Below, piece by piece: positions 51,541-60,840 of a DNA stretch of 64,000 nucleotides. The translations under genes and the position numbers were made by a program. The stretch lies in assembly GCA_964639245.1 (NCBI GenBank), contig CAZXCU010000003.1:310001-374000 (forward strand), given 5' to 3'. Numbering within the stretch: position 1 is the stretch's first letter; the number at the start of each line of letters is the position of its first letter. Under the pieces are notes generated by a model, which searched no databases, was not told the DNA's origin, and worked only from the letters and a program-made list of their open reading frames with translations. This DNA is from SB15 sp964639245 (GTDB lineage Bacteria; Chloroflexota; Anaerolineae; Aggregatilineales; J027).

Positions 51541-52431
51541 ATGGCACTTCATGTCCGTCAAAATTTGTTCGCGGGGGTTAATCCTTATCTGCAAAGTTTG
51601 CTGCAAACACCGGGAACCCATGATGAGCCTTCCTTCTGGCGAAGTTTTCATGGTCAGTTTATCGTTATGCTGAATCAACGCATCAATGAACATCTGCCTC
51701 CGGGTTATCGTGCGATGAACGAACGTTCCCTACAAATCTGGGGAGAAGCGGATGGTGGGGTGCATCGGCAAATGCGGATTCCTGATGTGTCCGTGTATCA
51801 ACGCTTTTCTGTTTCCCAACCACCGACCCTGCAAAACCTGACCGTTCTGCCTACTTGGGAAGTTGCCATCGAAACAACCTTTGATGAAGCCCAATTGTTT
51901 GGCGATGCTGTGCTAATCTATCAAAATGTCGAGTCCAAAATTTTAGGTCGTTTGGTCACGCGCATCGAATTGCTCTCTCCATCAAATAAAGAGGGGGGTG
52001 AACATAGTGGCAACTACCGCAAAAGCCGAGAAGAAGCGCTCAAAAGCCTAATCCCCTTGCTTGAAATTGATTTTTTGCATGAATCTATCCCCCCTATTTA
52101 TAACATCCCGCTTTACCCTTACAGCCAAGATGCCTCACCCTATAATATTCTTGTGAATGACCCGCGTCCGAATGTCAAGCTGGGTAAAACACGCGGATTC
52201 GGAGCGAAGGTTCACCAACCACTCTCTGAAATCCCGATTCCCCTTGCGGATGAGGATATGCTATTGTTTAACTTTGACACAGTTTACCAAGAGACGTATG
52301 AAAATAATTTTTGGGGTGATTTTGTAGACTATGAAGATTTACCCCCGCGTCTGGAATCTTACCACCCGGATGACCAGCAGCGCATCCATGCCCGCCGTGC
52401 AGAAATTCTTAGCCAGCAAAAAAACCTCTGA
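51541..52431 (+). CDS. DUF4058 family protein
   Basis: 296 aa, matching the DUF4058 family common in cyanobacteria and Chloroflexota: NPYLQSLLQTPGTHDEPSFW, RIPDVSVYQ, RIELLSPSNKEGG and YRKSREEALKS are typical. The fold resembles a Uma2/PD-(D/E)xK-like nuclease core, but activity is unproven. AAAGGAAAC precedes ATG 51541. Confidence 0.85.
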   Translation: MALHVRQNLFAGVNPYLQSLLQTPGTHDEPSFWRSFHGQFIVMLNQRINEHLPPGYRAMNERSLQIWGEADGGVHRQMRIPDVSVYQRFSVSQPPTLQNLTVLPTWEVAIETTFDEAQLFGDAVLIYQNVESKILGRLVTRIELLSPSNKEGGEHSGNYRKSREEALKSLIPLLEIDFLHESIPPIYNIPLYPYSQDASPYNILVNDPRPNVKLGKTRGFGAKVHQPLSEIPIPLADEDMLLFNFDTVYQETYENNFWGDFVDYEDLPPRLESYHPDDQQRIHARRAEILSQQKNL

Positions 52432-52452
52432 CTTCGGCTATAATACCCCGCC

Positions 52453-53463
52453 ATGAGCCGACTTTTTCATTTTATGCGAATCGGGGCAGCGCTGGGACTG
52501 GTGCTGCTGCTGGCGGTGTTGATGGCGCGGGAACTGGACTTTGACCAACTCTGGGAAAAAGTTCGCCACGCCAACTACCTTTTTCTGATTCCTTCCACCT
52601 TCATTAATATTGTCGTGGTAGGGAATATTGTGCTGCGCTGGCAAAATCTCCTCAACGGGCGTGCTGGCTTTATGGACTGTCTGACCGCCAATCAAATCGG
52701 TGCTTACCTCAATACGATTTTGCCCCTACGAATGGGGGATTTTGCTCGTTCGTATGTTTTGCAGCGCCATGTGAAAAATCTCCCGGTGATGGCGATATTG
52801 TCGAGCATCGGGGCAGAACTCACCATGGATATGCTGGTGTTGATGCTGCTTTTGGCGGTGACGCTGATGATTTTGCCGCTGCCTTCGCTGCTGGTGAGCG
52901 CGGGGGGACTGCTGGCAGTGGCGACACTGGTGGCGACGATTGCGGTTTTTGCGCTGGCACGGAGCGACGCATTGATTGAAAAAATCATTCGCCCACTGGC
53001 GACACGCTTTTTGCCTCACCGCTTACAAGACCTTCTGCTGCATTTTGTGGGGCATATCCGCGAAGGCTTGTCCGGTTTACGCAGCAATCGCCAGCTTGCC
53101 TTTTTACTTTTTCTGACGGTGATCGGTTTTGGCTTGCAAATTGTCGCCAATTGGCTGTTGCTGCGGGTTTTTCTGGAGGATGTCACATGGCAGGCCGCGT
53201 TGCTGGCGCTCATCGGCACCGGGGTGGGGTTGGCGCTGCCGTTGCTGCCTTCAGCGGCGGGAACGTATGAACTGGCGATTGTGTTGGCGCTTTCGGCGGT
53301 GGAGATTGATACTGAATCGGCAACGGCGTTTGCTTTGCTGATGCGGGCGCAGCAGTTCAGCTTAACTTTGCTGATGGGCAGTTTTTTCATGCTGCGCGAA
53401 GGAGTCTCCCTCCATGAACTTCGCCGTGCTGCCATACCAGAAAGGGTCGAAGGAACAGCCTAA
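52453..53463 (+). CDS. YbhN/AglD-type membrane flippase-like protein
   Basis: 336 aa with about eight transmembrane helices. It belongs to the lysylphosphatidylglycerol synthase TM region/UPF0104 family: AYLNTILPLRMGDFARSYVL near 90-110 and GTGVGLALPLLPSAAGTYELAIV near 255-280 are characteristic. Members move or process lipid-linked substrates. It shares one base with the start of the next gene (TAATG). Confidence 0.8.
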   Translation: MSRLFHFMRIGAALGLVLLLAVLMARELDFDQLWEKVRHANYLFLIPSTFINIVVVGNIVLRWQNLLNGRAGFMDCLTANQIGAYLNTILPLRMGDFARSYVLQRHVKNLPVMAILSSIGAELTMDMLVLMLLLAVTLMILPLPSLLVSAGGLLAVATLVATIAVFALARSDALIEKIIRPLATRFLPHRLQDLLLHFVGHIREGLSGLRSNRQLAFLLFLTVIGFGLQIVANWLLLRVFLEDVTWQAALLALIGTGVGLALPLLPSAAGTYELAIVLALSAVEIDTESATAFALLMRAQQFSLTLLMGSFFMLREGVSLHELRRAAIPERVEGTA

Positions 53464-54506
53464 TGCAGCTTTCATTTTTCCCCTCAGAAGCCGTGTTCCC
53501 AACCACCCGCTATCAAGGTAGCAAGCGCAAAATTGCTGAGTGGATCTGGGGAAATATCAGCGATTTGCCCTTTGAGACGGTTTTAGATGCGTTTGGCGGA
53601 ACAGGCGTGATGAGCCATCTGTTCAAACGACAAGGCAAAACCGTCGCCTACAACGATTACCTCAAATTTAATGCCATCATCGGGCAAGCGCTCATCGAAA
53701 ATGCTGCCGTGACTCTCTCTAACACGGTCATCGAAAATTTGCTCAAGCCGCCGAACACTTCGCCCGATTTTATCCAAGCAACTTTCCGCAATATCTATTT
53801 CACGGACGCAGAAAATCAATGGCTGGACGGGATGATTTTTAATATCAGTACACAGCTTGAAAACCGCTACGAAAAAGCGCTGGCATATTTTGCCCTGTTT
53901 CAAGCCTGCATCATCAAACGTCCTTATAATTTATTTCATCGTGCCAATTTATACATGCGGCAGGCCGATGTTCCGCGTTCATTTGGCAACAAAATCACAT
54001 GGGACACTCCCTTTGAGGTGTATTTTAGAAATTTTGCCCGTGAAGCCAACGACGCGGTATTTGACAATGGCAAAACCCAGACTGTTTTCAATCAGGATGC
54101 GCTCGATCTCCCCACAGGTTTTGATTTGGTCTATCTTGACCCACCTTATTTTAATCAGCAGGGCGTGGGGGTAGATTACCGCGATTTTTACCACTTTTTA
54201 GAGGGCATGGTTAATTATTCTGACTGGGCAGCGCAGCTTGACCCCACCAGTAAACATCGCCGTTTGCTGCCTCAAAAAAATGCGTGGACGCAGGCCGTCA
54301 CCTTGATGAATGCGTTTGAAGACATGATCCAAAAGCATCAGCAGAGTATCTTGGTTATTTCATATCGAGAGGATGGACTTCCGACTAGAGAACAAATAAC
54401 CGCCTTGCTGCAAAAATATAAATCGGTGGTGCAAGCAGTGCAGTTGCCTAAACAATATGTCCTTTCCAAACGTCAGTCGCATGAAATTTTATGGATTGCC
54501 CAATGA
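53463..54506 (+). CDS. DNA adenine methyltransferase of an EcoRV-like system
   Basis: 347 aa, D12 class N6-adenine methyltransferase. The N-terminal RYQGSKRKIA precedes the SAM-binding motif DAFGGTG (42-48), and the catalytic motif is DPPYF (226-230). The stop TGA overlaps the start of the restriction endonuclease in ATGA, so the modification enzyme is made first. M.EcoRV modifies the first A of GATATC; the same target is expected here from the adjacent endonuclease. ATG 53463 is coupled to the upstream flippase-like gene. Confidence 0.88.
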   Translation: MQLSFFPSEAVFPTTRYQGSKRKIAEWIWGNISDLPFETVLDAFGGTGVMSHLFKRQGKTVAYNDYLKFNAIIGQALIENAAVTLSNTVIENLLKPPNTSPDFIQATFRNIYFTDAENQWLDGMIFNISTQLENRYEKALAYFALFQACIIKRPYNLFHRANLYMRQADVPRSFGNKITWDTPFEVYFRNFAREANDAVFDNGKTQTVFNQDALDLPTGFDLVYLDPPYFNQQGVGVDYRDFYHFLEGMVNYSDWAAQLDPTSKHRRLLPQKNAWTQAVTLMNAFEDMIQKHQQSILVISYREDGLPTREQITALLQKYKSVVQAVQLPKQYVLSKRQSHEILWIAQ

Positions 54507-55363
54507 GTTCCGATTTTCGTACCTTGCTGCTTGCCTACTTTGATGCCATCCGTGAACAGGTTGTCACGGATCAGGGGGAATGGACAGTCAAGGGATTTAT
54601 TGATATCTACCAGCGCATTTATACGATGACCCTTGATACCAAAGTGCTGTCCAAGGTATTGGAACTGGTGATTTTGCCTGTTGTGTACCGCTTTGCTCAG
54701 GAAAATCGGTATCAACTTGTGCCAGCCCGCGCCCAGAATCACTATCCTGACTTCACCCTGATTTCTTCCGACAATGAGTATTACGCGCTGGATATTAAAA
54801 CCACCTATCGCAAAGGGCAGGATGCACAAGGCCATCTAAAAGTAAACGGGATGACATTGGGAACCTATACGGGATATTTTCGCAATCGTAATAGTGCCAT
54901 CACCAGTACCTTTCCCTATCAGCAGTACCACCAGCATTTTGTGTTAGGGGTCGTCTATGACCAATACTCCGCCATTGAAGAAGGTCGCGTGTATACCTTG
55001 TCAGAGTTAGCGCAGATTCCTGCTGTTGCCCGTAATTTTGACTTTTTTCTCCATGAGAAATATCGGATTGCCTCCGATAGACCGGGCAGCGGCAATACCA
55101 AAAATATTGGCTCAACAGTATTTTTAGAAAGATTGTTGCAAGGAACGGGTGTTTTTTCAGAATTAGGCAGTGAGATTTTTGATGATTATTGGATGAACTA
55201 TCGTAATCGGCAGATGGCCCACGAAGCCGGCTTCGCTAGCCCTGCCTATACCAATTTGCTGGAATACAAACGTTATAAAGAGCAGGGGGCAGCCATTCTT
55301 GCTGTTCCTGATGTAGATCTGCTTTCAGAAGCAAACGAACTCACAATAGATGAAGCGGAGTAA
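54503..55363 (+). CDS. EcoRV-like type II restriction endonuclease (predicted GATATC)
   Basis: 286 aa; EcoRV is 245. The catalytic PD-(D/E)xK core is preserved: NHYPDFTL (D83) and LDIKTTY (D97, K99), corresponding to EcoRV D74, D90 and K92. The major-groove recognition loop GSGNTKN (195-201) matches the EcoRV R-loop GSGNTTN, and LGTYTGYFRN and DDYWMNYRN also align. This level of match at the base-reading residues predicts blunt cleavage at GATATC. ATG 54503 is used because EcoRV starts with a similar MS-xDF/L segment; ATG 54491 is in frame. GATATC sites exist in the window (for example 54602-54607 inside this gene), so methylation must protect them. Confidence 0.9.
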   Translation: MSSDFRTLLLAYFDAIREQVVTDQGEWTVKGFIDIYQRIYTMTLDTKVLSKVLELVILPVVYRFAQENRYQLVPARAQNHYPDFTLISSDNEYYALDIKTTYRKGQDAQGHLKVNGMTLGTYTGYFRNRNSAITSTFPYQQYHQHFVLGVVYDQYSAIEEGRVYTLSELAQIPAVARNFDFFLHEKYRIASDRPGSGNTKNIGSTVFLERLLQGTGVFSELGSEIFDDYWMNYRNRQMAHEAGFASPAYTNLLEYKRYKEQGAAILAVPDVDLLSEANELTIDEAE

Positions 55364-55369
55364 CCCACC

Positions 55370-56344
55370 ATGCGCCTAGACATTCGGGCGGTGATTTTAG
55401 CCCTATGGATGACCTTACTACTCACCACACTGACCAGTACCGCCACCATTGATTATTATGAAAATGTGGACGATGTACGGGTTACACTAGAAGGACTACC
55501 CACCTCTCTTGAAAATGCCACACTTTTAGTGTTTGGCTTCTGGATTGCGGGTCTAGCTTCTGGTTTGGCGGTCAGTTTGTTGGGCTGGCCTTTACGCGAA
55601 CGGAACGCTTTGTTGAGTGGCTTGGTGGGTTTTGCCATCGGAACTTTGATGCGGTTGCTGGCGCTGGGGCAGGATTTTTTGCCCGGCACCGACACCAGCT
55701 TCTGGGATTTTATGAGCAAAATTCTCGCCTTCCATGACATCCCCGATTACCATGCCTTTTTGCTGCTGGTCTGGCTGGGTGGTTTCATTGCGCTGGCGCT
55801 CGGGGTGATGATAAGCGCTTTGCTCAAACAGACTTTTCATCTTGAGCCACGCCGTTTGCCCGCGCTGGAGGTGGAGGGCAAAAATCTGGTGTTTGGTCTT
55901 GCGATGTTGAGTGTTTCGATGTTGTTTTTGTTGGTGCTGCGAAATTTTGAAACTGAAAATCGGCCTGATTTAACCGTGCTGGACACCAAATGGCTGATTT
56001 TGCCCCTGACGAACATGGTGTTTGCCGCGTTGATTGGGTTTTTTATGGGCGGGGGCTATTTTGCCAGCAGTCGATTTTCGGCGGCGGTGACGATGTTCCT
56101 GAGCGCGGCGGTACATGTGACGCTGATGCTAGCGATGGAAAGTTATATTTCGACGCTGGATGCGGTGGAAGAAGCGACAAATTTGAACAATATCGCCTAC
56201 CTGAATTTTATTTTTTTCTGGGTCGGTACGCCGGTTGTGGGGGCGATTGCGGCGCTGGCACTGCATAATTTGCGTGATGCCTTCACCATCAGCTACGAGT
56301 ATGAGTACCAAGACGATGAACCTGTCGAAGGGCAGGCTGCTTAA
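55370..56344 (+). CDS. Multi-pass membrane protein
   Basis: 324 aa with about eight predicted transmembrane helices and a short acidic C-terminal tail. No family is recognised. It starts six bases after the endonuclease gene and overlaps the LysE-like gene by one base (TAATG), so it is part of a co-transcribed run. It may not be functionally tied to restriction. Confidence 0.65.
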   Translation: MRLDIRAVILALWMTLLLTTLTSTATIDYYENVDDVRVTLEGLPTSLENATLLVFGFWIAGLASGLAVSLLGWPLRERNALLSGLVGFAIGTLMRLLALGQDFLPGTDTSFWDFMSKILAFHDIPDYHAFLLLVWLGGFIALALGVMISALLKQTFHLEPRRLPALEVEGKNLVFGLAMLSVSMLFLLVLRNFETENRPDLTVLDTKWLILPLTNMVFAALIGFFMGGGYFASSRFSAAVTMFLSAAVHVTLMLAMESYISTLDAVEEATNLNNIAYLNFIFFWVGTPVVGAIAALALHNLRDAFTISYEYEYQDDEPVEGQAA

Positions 56345-56961
56345 TGTTCAACCTCTTGAGCAGTGGGGCGGGCTTCGGCTTTACCGTTGGAACAATTATC
56401 GGCCCCCTGCAAACCTACCTGATTAATGAAACGCTGCTCAAGGGCTGGCAGCGCAGCATGATTATCGCTTTTACGCCCTTGTTCGCCGACCTGCCCATCA
56501 TTTTTTTGATGGTGGTGGTTTTGAAGCAACTCCCGGAGGAAGCGATTGCCGCGCTGCAACTCATCGGCGGGGTGTTTATTCTGACGCTGGTACGTCCGGC
56601 ATGGCAGCAGGCGCAACGTCCCCCTGAAATTGATACCGACCAGCCCACCCAATCACCGGGGCGCACGCTCGGCAAAGCGGTCATGATTACGTGGCTCAGC
56701 CCCGGCCCGTATATTTTCTGGGGGGCGGTGTTGGGGCCGCTGTTCGTCAAGGGTTTAGAGCAAAGTGTGTGGCATGGCGCGGTTTTTTTGCTCGGATTTT
56801 ACGGCACGTTTGTTGGAATCATGCTGCTGACCACGCTCATTTTTACCCGTCTGCGGCATTTGGACAAACGCATTGTCCAGAATATTATGCGTTTGAGCGT
56901 GCTGATTCTCATTTATTTTGGGTTGCGCCTGCTGTATGACGGGGTGACCGCGCTGGTTTAA
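56344..56961 (+). CDS. LysE/RhtB-family exporter
   Basis: 205 aa with about six transmembrane helices. The N-terminal GFGFTVGTIIGPLQTYLI and the WLSPGPYIFWGAVLGPLF segment fit the LysE amino-acid exporter family. ATG 56344 is coupled to the upstream stop. The exported amino acid or metabolite is unknown. Confidence 0.78.
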   Translation: MFNLLSSGAGFGFTVGTIIGPLQTYLINETLLKGWQRSMIIAFTPLFADLPIIFLMVVVLKQLPEEAIAALQLIGGVFILTLVRPAWQQAQRPPEIDTDQPTQSPGRTLGKAVMITWLSPGPYIFWGAVLGPLFVKGLEQSVWHGAVFLLGFYGTFVGIMLLTTLIFTRLRHLDKRIVQNIMRLSVLILIYFGLRLLYDGVTALV

Positions 56962-57007
56962 ATTTTTCATTTTCATAACCTTCGCTATAATCGGGGTCAG
57001 GAGGGCG

Positions 57008-59965
57008 ATGATGACTCTTACTGACCAAGCACCGATTTTTATTTCTTACGGGCGGGATGACGAAACCGCCGATTTTGTGCCGCGCCTGCATGATGACCTA
57101 GAATCGAACGGGGTGAATGCGTGGCTGGATAAAAAAGATATTCCGGTAGGGCAAGATTGGGATTTAGCGATTCAACAGGGGTTAGATGCCTGCCGTGCGC
57201 TGCTCCTGATTGTGACTCAAAAAAGCCTGCAATCGCCAGTAGTACGGGCGGAATGGAATCGGGTGCTGAACGCTGGCAAACCCGTTGTTCCGTTGATGTG
57301 GGGCAAGGATGTCACCTTTGAAGCACTGCCCTTCCGTTTGCAATTGCGACAGGGGATTGATTTTCACGAAGATTATTACAAAGGCCGCGCTCAACTCTTT
57401 CAATTTTTACGCGATTTACCTGCTACCGTTACGCCTGCCGATTTAGCCCGCGCCAAATTGGATGAATTGAAACAGGCGCAAGCCCGCAGTGATGACCCCC
57501 AACAATTTGCTGAAAGCATCCAAGACACGCAAAAACGCTTGGCCTATGAAGAACGCCGTGCTGAAAATCCACAGGCTGTTCAACAGGAAGAACAGGCGAG
57601 CGTGCAAGCCAGTATCGAGCGCGTGCAGCAGCAGCAGATTCGCCAAGCCGAACAACGCCAATCGGTGCAGCGGGTGGTGGGACGTGCGCCACAGGATGTG
57701 AAAAATAAATTCAAAGACCGCACCCACGAACGCGCCACGCTCAAAACATGGTTTGCTCACCCGGACATGCCGCTGATGGTGGTGGTGGGACACGGCGGGA
57801 TGGGCAAAACCGCCCTGACCTGTTATGTGATGGACGAATTGGAAAATGATTATGAACAGGTGGCGGGGTTAATTTACCTCAGCACGACGACGGGCAGGGT
57901 GGATCTGGAACAGGTTTTTCTGACTGTCGGGCAGATGATCGGACACCCCCTGATTGAAGCCTACAACGATGCCCAAAAATCGCTGGCGGAACGGATTCAA
58001 AAACTGCTGGATGCGCTGCATCGGGAGGATGCCAAACGTTACCTGCTGCTGCTGGATAATTTTGAAACGCTCCAGCACAGCGAGGACGGCACGCTGCACA
58101 ACGCCGAATTGCAGGAATTTTTGCACCTGCTGCTGCGCCAGCGCCATGCCTGCAAAATTCTTGTGACCACCCGCACGCCGCTTAAAATTCCGGTGGATGT
58201 GCAGTTACGGGCGCAGCACATCCGGCTGGAGATGGGGCTGCCGCGTGAAGAAGCGGTGCAATTTTTGCGCGAATTGGCGGTCAAGGGGACGGACGCGCAG
58301 CTTGGCGAATTGGCGGACAAACTGCATGGCTATCCGCGTGCGCTGGAAGCGGCGGCGGGATATTTGCAGCAAGACCCGTTTTTGAACATCGGACATTTGC
58401 TGGCGCGTGAAGATATTTTCCACATCCCGTCCGGTTCGGATGACAAACTGCTGATTGAAAATATGGTGCGGGCGGCGCTCATCAGCCTTGAAGCGGAGGC
58501 GCTGCGGGTGATGCAGGCGCTGGCGGTTTACAACCGACCTGTACCGGAAGTGGCTGTCGAAACCGTCCTTGATCCCTTTCAACCCGTGACCGTCACCCGC
58601 GACCAGCTGAAAACCCTGACGCGCCGCCATCTCATCACCTATGACAATGGCCTGTTTTCGCTGCATCCGGTTGACCAAGCGTTTGCCTATAATGCGCTGC
58701 CAGTGGGGGGCAGCACTGGCCTCAAGGCCAGCGTTGATGTGTCCTATACTCGCATTGGGCTTCATACCCGCGCCAGTGATTATTTCAAAACCACCCGGCT
58801 TGCGAGAGAAAAATGGAAAAGTATCAAGGATTTAGAACCGCAGTTGGCTGAATTTGAGCAGCGGATGCAGGCTCAGGATTACGATACAGCAGCGCGGATT
58901 ATGGATGAGATTAGCTTTGATTACCTGATGCTGTGGGGACATTTGCAGAAAGTGCTTGAACTGCGAGAACAACTGCTTGGGAAGCTGCAAGACAGTGGTT
59001 TGGAGCGTCGTAATTATGGCTATCTAGGAGTGGTGTATGGACATTTAGGCATGACCTATAAGTCCATTTCTTATTATGAGAAAGCCTTGCAAAATTCGCG
59101 TGACAATCATGAAAAATCAGCCGAAGGGGCATGGTTAGGCAATCTGGGGAATGCCTACAGCGATTTAGGGGAGGTGCGGCAGGCGATTGACTACCATGAA
59201 CAAGCGCTGGTTATTTCACGCGAAATCGGGGATCGGCGGGGCGAAGGTATCCGTTTAGGCAATCTGGGAAATGCCTACAGCGATTTAGGGGAGGTGCGGA
59301 AGGCGATTGGCTATTATGAACAGGCTCTGGGGATTGACCGCGAAATCGGAAATAAACAGGGCGAATCGATCCGACTTGATAATCTGGGTCATGCGTATCT
59401 GGCGGAAGGGAAATTAACCGGGGCCATCGCGCATTATCAGCAGGCACTGACAATCGGCGAGGAAATCGGTTTTCATCTTATACAGCATTATGCACGTATT
59501 GATTTGGCAAAAGGTCGTTTGCTGGAAAATAATTTAGCGGCGGCGGATGACCTGCTGCGGCAAGCCCAACAATTTGACCGTCCCGACAACAACCATGTTG
59601 TTTTTGCGGTTTTAGGCATCGTCTGTCTGCGGCGGGGGAATGCGTCGGAAGCCCGCAGCGCGTTTGAACAATCTCTCCGGCAGGCCGATGACTTGATTGG
59701 CAAAACGCCTGAATATTGGGGTGCGTGGTATGCCAAAGGGTTGGCGCTGGCGGGGCTGGCGTGTATTCCCCACCCCCAACCCCTCCCCACCAGTGGAGAG
59801 GGGAGTGTTTTAGAAGCGTCGCAAGCGGCGTATCAACGGGCGCGGGACATTTTCGCGGGGGCGGGGGTTATTCAAGCGCAATTGATGCTGCTGGATGAAT
59901 TGCGAAAAGCTGATGGGGTCGGGGTGCGGTTGGATGCAGTGCGGGCGGTGCTAGCGGGTGGGTGA
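57008..59965 (+). CDS. TIR-STAND NTPase with TPR repeats
   Basis: 985 aa. Residues about 8-140 form a TIR domain (FISYGRDDETADFVPRLHDDL; WLDKKDIPVGQDW) that keeps the NADase-type glutamate (E82 in VVRAEWNRVL). A coiled coil (about 145-220) follows. The NB-ARC-like STAND module has the P-loop GHGGMGKT (261-268), Walker B RYLLLLDNFE, ILVTTRT and a GYPRALEAAAGYL motif. The C-terminal third has tetratricopeptide repeats with the unit GNLGNAYSDLGEVRQAIDYHEQAL. Proteins of this build act as abortive-infection sensors that deplete NAD. AGGAGG precedes ATG 57008. Residues about 921-933 derive from an inserted palindromic repeat. Confidence 0.88.
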   Translation: MMTLTDQAPIFISYGRDDETADFVPRLHDDLESNGVNAWLDKKDIPVGQDWDLAIQQGLDACRALLLIVTQKSLQSPVVRAEWNRVLNAGKPVVPLMWGKDVTFEALPFRLQLRQGIDFHEDYYKGRAQLFQFLRDLPATVTPADLARAKLDELKQAQARSDDPQQFAESIQDTQKRLAYEERRAENPQAVQQEEQASVQASIERVQQQQIRQAEQRQSVQRVVGRAPQDVKNKFKDRTHERATLKTWFAHPDMPLMVVVGHGGMGKTALTCYVMDELENDYEQVAGLIYLSTTTGRVDLEQVFLTVGQMIGHPLIEAYNDAQKSLAERIQKLLDALHREDAKRYLLLLDNFETLQHSEDGTLHNAELQEFLHLLLRQRHACKILVTTRTPLKIPVDVQLRAQHIRLEMGLPREEAVQFLRELAVKGTDAQLGELADKLHGYPRALEAAAGYLQQDPFLNIGHLLAREDIFHIPSGSDDKLLIENMVRAALISLEAEALRVMQALAVYNRPVPEVAVETVLDPFQPVTVTRDQLKTLTRRHLITYDNGLFSLHPVDQAFAYNALPVGGSTGLKASVDVSYTRIGLHTRASDYFKTTRLAREKWKSIKDLEPQLAEFEQRMQAQDYDTAARIMDEISFDYLMLWGHLQKVLELREQLLGKLQDSGLERRNYGYLGVVYGHLGMTYKSISYYEKALQNSRDNHEKSAEGAWLGNLGNAYSDLGEVRQAIDYHEQALVISREIGDRRGEGIRLGNLGNAYSDLGEVRKAIGYYEQALGIDREIGNKQGESIRLDNLGHAYLAEGKLTGAIAHYQQALTIGEEIGFHLIQHYARIDLAKGRLLENNLAAADDLLRQAQQFDRPDNNHVVFAVLGIVCLRRGNASEARSAFEQSLRQADDLIGKTPEYWGAWYAKGLALAGLACIPHPQPLPTSGEGSVLEASQAAYQRARDIFAGAGVIQAQLMLLDELRKADGVGVRLDAVRAVLAGG
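59769..59808. repeat. In-frame dispersed palindrome inside the STAND gene
   Basis: CCCCTCCC and GAGAGGGG arms around CACCAGTG form the same type of palindrome as at 30634-30658. Here it is translated as HPQPLPTSGEGS within the TPR region without breaking the frame. Confidence 0.65.
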
Positions 59966-59974
59966 TGCGATAAA

Positions 59975-60480
59975 TGTACGGGCTTGGTCTGTGACCCGCC
60001 CTCGATGGTGCTTGGGATGGGTCACAGACCCACCCTCAATGGTGCTTGGGATGGATCACAGACCCACCCTCGATGGTGCGTGGGGTGGGTCATAGACCCA
60101 CCCGTACAGAATTAAAAATATTGGTTCGTCTCGCCATTAAATCAGACATCCTAGCGGGGTTTGCGGCGGCATCAATTCCCCCGCTATGCGTACAAAGTCG
60201 TCTAAAACCGACTGAAAAAAATGCCCTCAATGGTGCTTGGGATGGGTCACAGACCCACCCTCGATGGTGCGTGGGGTGGGTCATAGACCCGCCCGTACAG
60301 AATTAAAAAATAAATTGCATTATTGGTTCGTCTCGCCATTAAATCAGACATCCTAGCGGGGTTTGCGGCGGCATCAATTCCCCCGCTATGCGTACAAAGT
60401 CGTCTAAAACCGACTGAAAAAAATGCCCTCAATGGTGCTTGGGATGGGTCACAGACCCACCCGTACAGAAGTAAAAAGTT
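59975..60480. repeat. Array of GGGTGGGTC/GACCCACCC palindromes with a 140-bp direct repeat
   Basis: Three 34-bp units starting TCRATGGTGCKTGGGRTGG lie in tandem at 60002-60035, 60036-60069 and 60070-60103. Further units occur at about 60228-60295 and 60429-60462. A 140-base segment (60121-60260) is repeated exactly at 60323-60462. The outer ends are TGTACGGGC and CCCGTACA. The short frames across it are repeat artefacts; no gene is present. Confidence 0.85.
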
Positions 60481-60516
60481 GCTGTCCCGATGCTGAATCG
60501 GGGTGCAATCTCAGCC

Positions 60517-60545
60517 TTGTCAGTGGGGGGGCAGGGTGCTATAAT
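60517..60545 (+). promoter_or_regulatory. Promoter of the tRNA-Gln gene
   Basis: TTGTCA (60517-60522) and TATAAT (60540-60545) are 17 bases apart; the tRNA begins 11 bases after the -10 element. Confidence 0.85.
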
Positions 60546-60555
60546 GACGGCATCT

Positions 60556-60627
60556 TGGGAGATAGTTTAATCGGCAGAACAACGGACTCTGGATTCGTCA
60601 GTCCTGGTTCGAGCCCAGGTCTCCCAG
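60556..60627 (+). tRNA. tRNA-Gln (anticodon CTG)
   Basis: The acceptor stem pairs TGGGAGA with TCTCCCA. The anticodon stem ACGGA/TTCGT encloses the loop CTCTGGA, giving anticodon CTG for codon CAG. The T stem is CCTGG/CCAGG with loop TTCGAGC. A discriminator G follows; CCA is not encoded. The tRNA has its own promoter and terminator. Confidence 0.95.
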
Positions 60628-60630
60628 CTC

Positions 60631-60655
60631 AAAACCGCTTCAGGGCGGTTTTTTG
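60631..60655 (+). terminator. Terminator of the tRNA-Gln gene
   Basis: AAAACCGC and GCGGTTTT pair around TTCAGG, followed by further T residues. Confidence 0.9.
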
Positions 60656-60840
60656 ATTCTGGGGTGGTTGAATTGGCACAGAGAGCAAAATGTACGGGCG
60701 CGGTCTTTGACCCGCCCTGAGAAGTAAATTTATAGTCCCGTTACAGAAGTTTATCGGGGATGAGGGCGGGTACAAGCGAGTGATACCCGCCCCTACGAAA
60801 GGCGTATATCTGATTCCATTGCGAAACGCGTCGCGCTGTT

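Noticed and set aside
60046..60432. Small protein genes within the palindromic array
   Set aside because: The same peptide text appears on both strands from repeated palindromes; no ribosome site is present.
59975..60480. Possible CRISPR array in the repeated block
   Set aside because: Units are contiguous 34-bp palindromic tandem repeats or a 140-bp duplication, with no unique spacers of constant length and no cas genes nearby.
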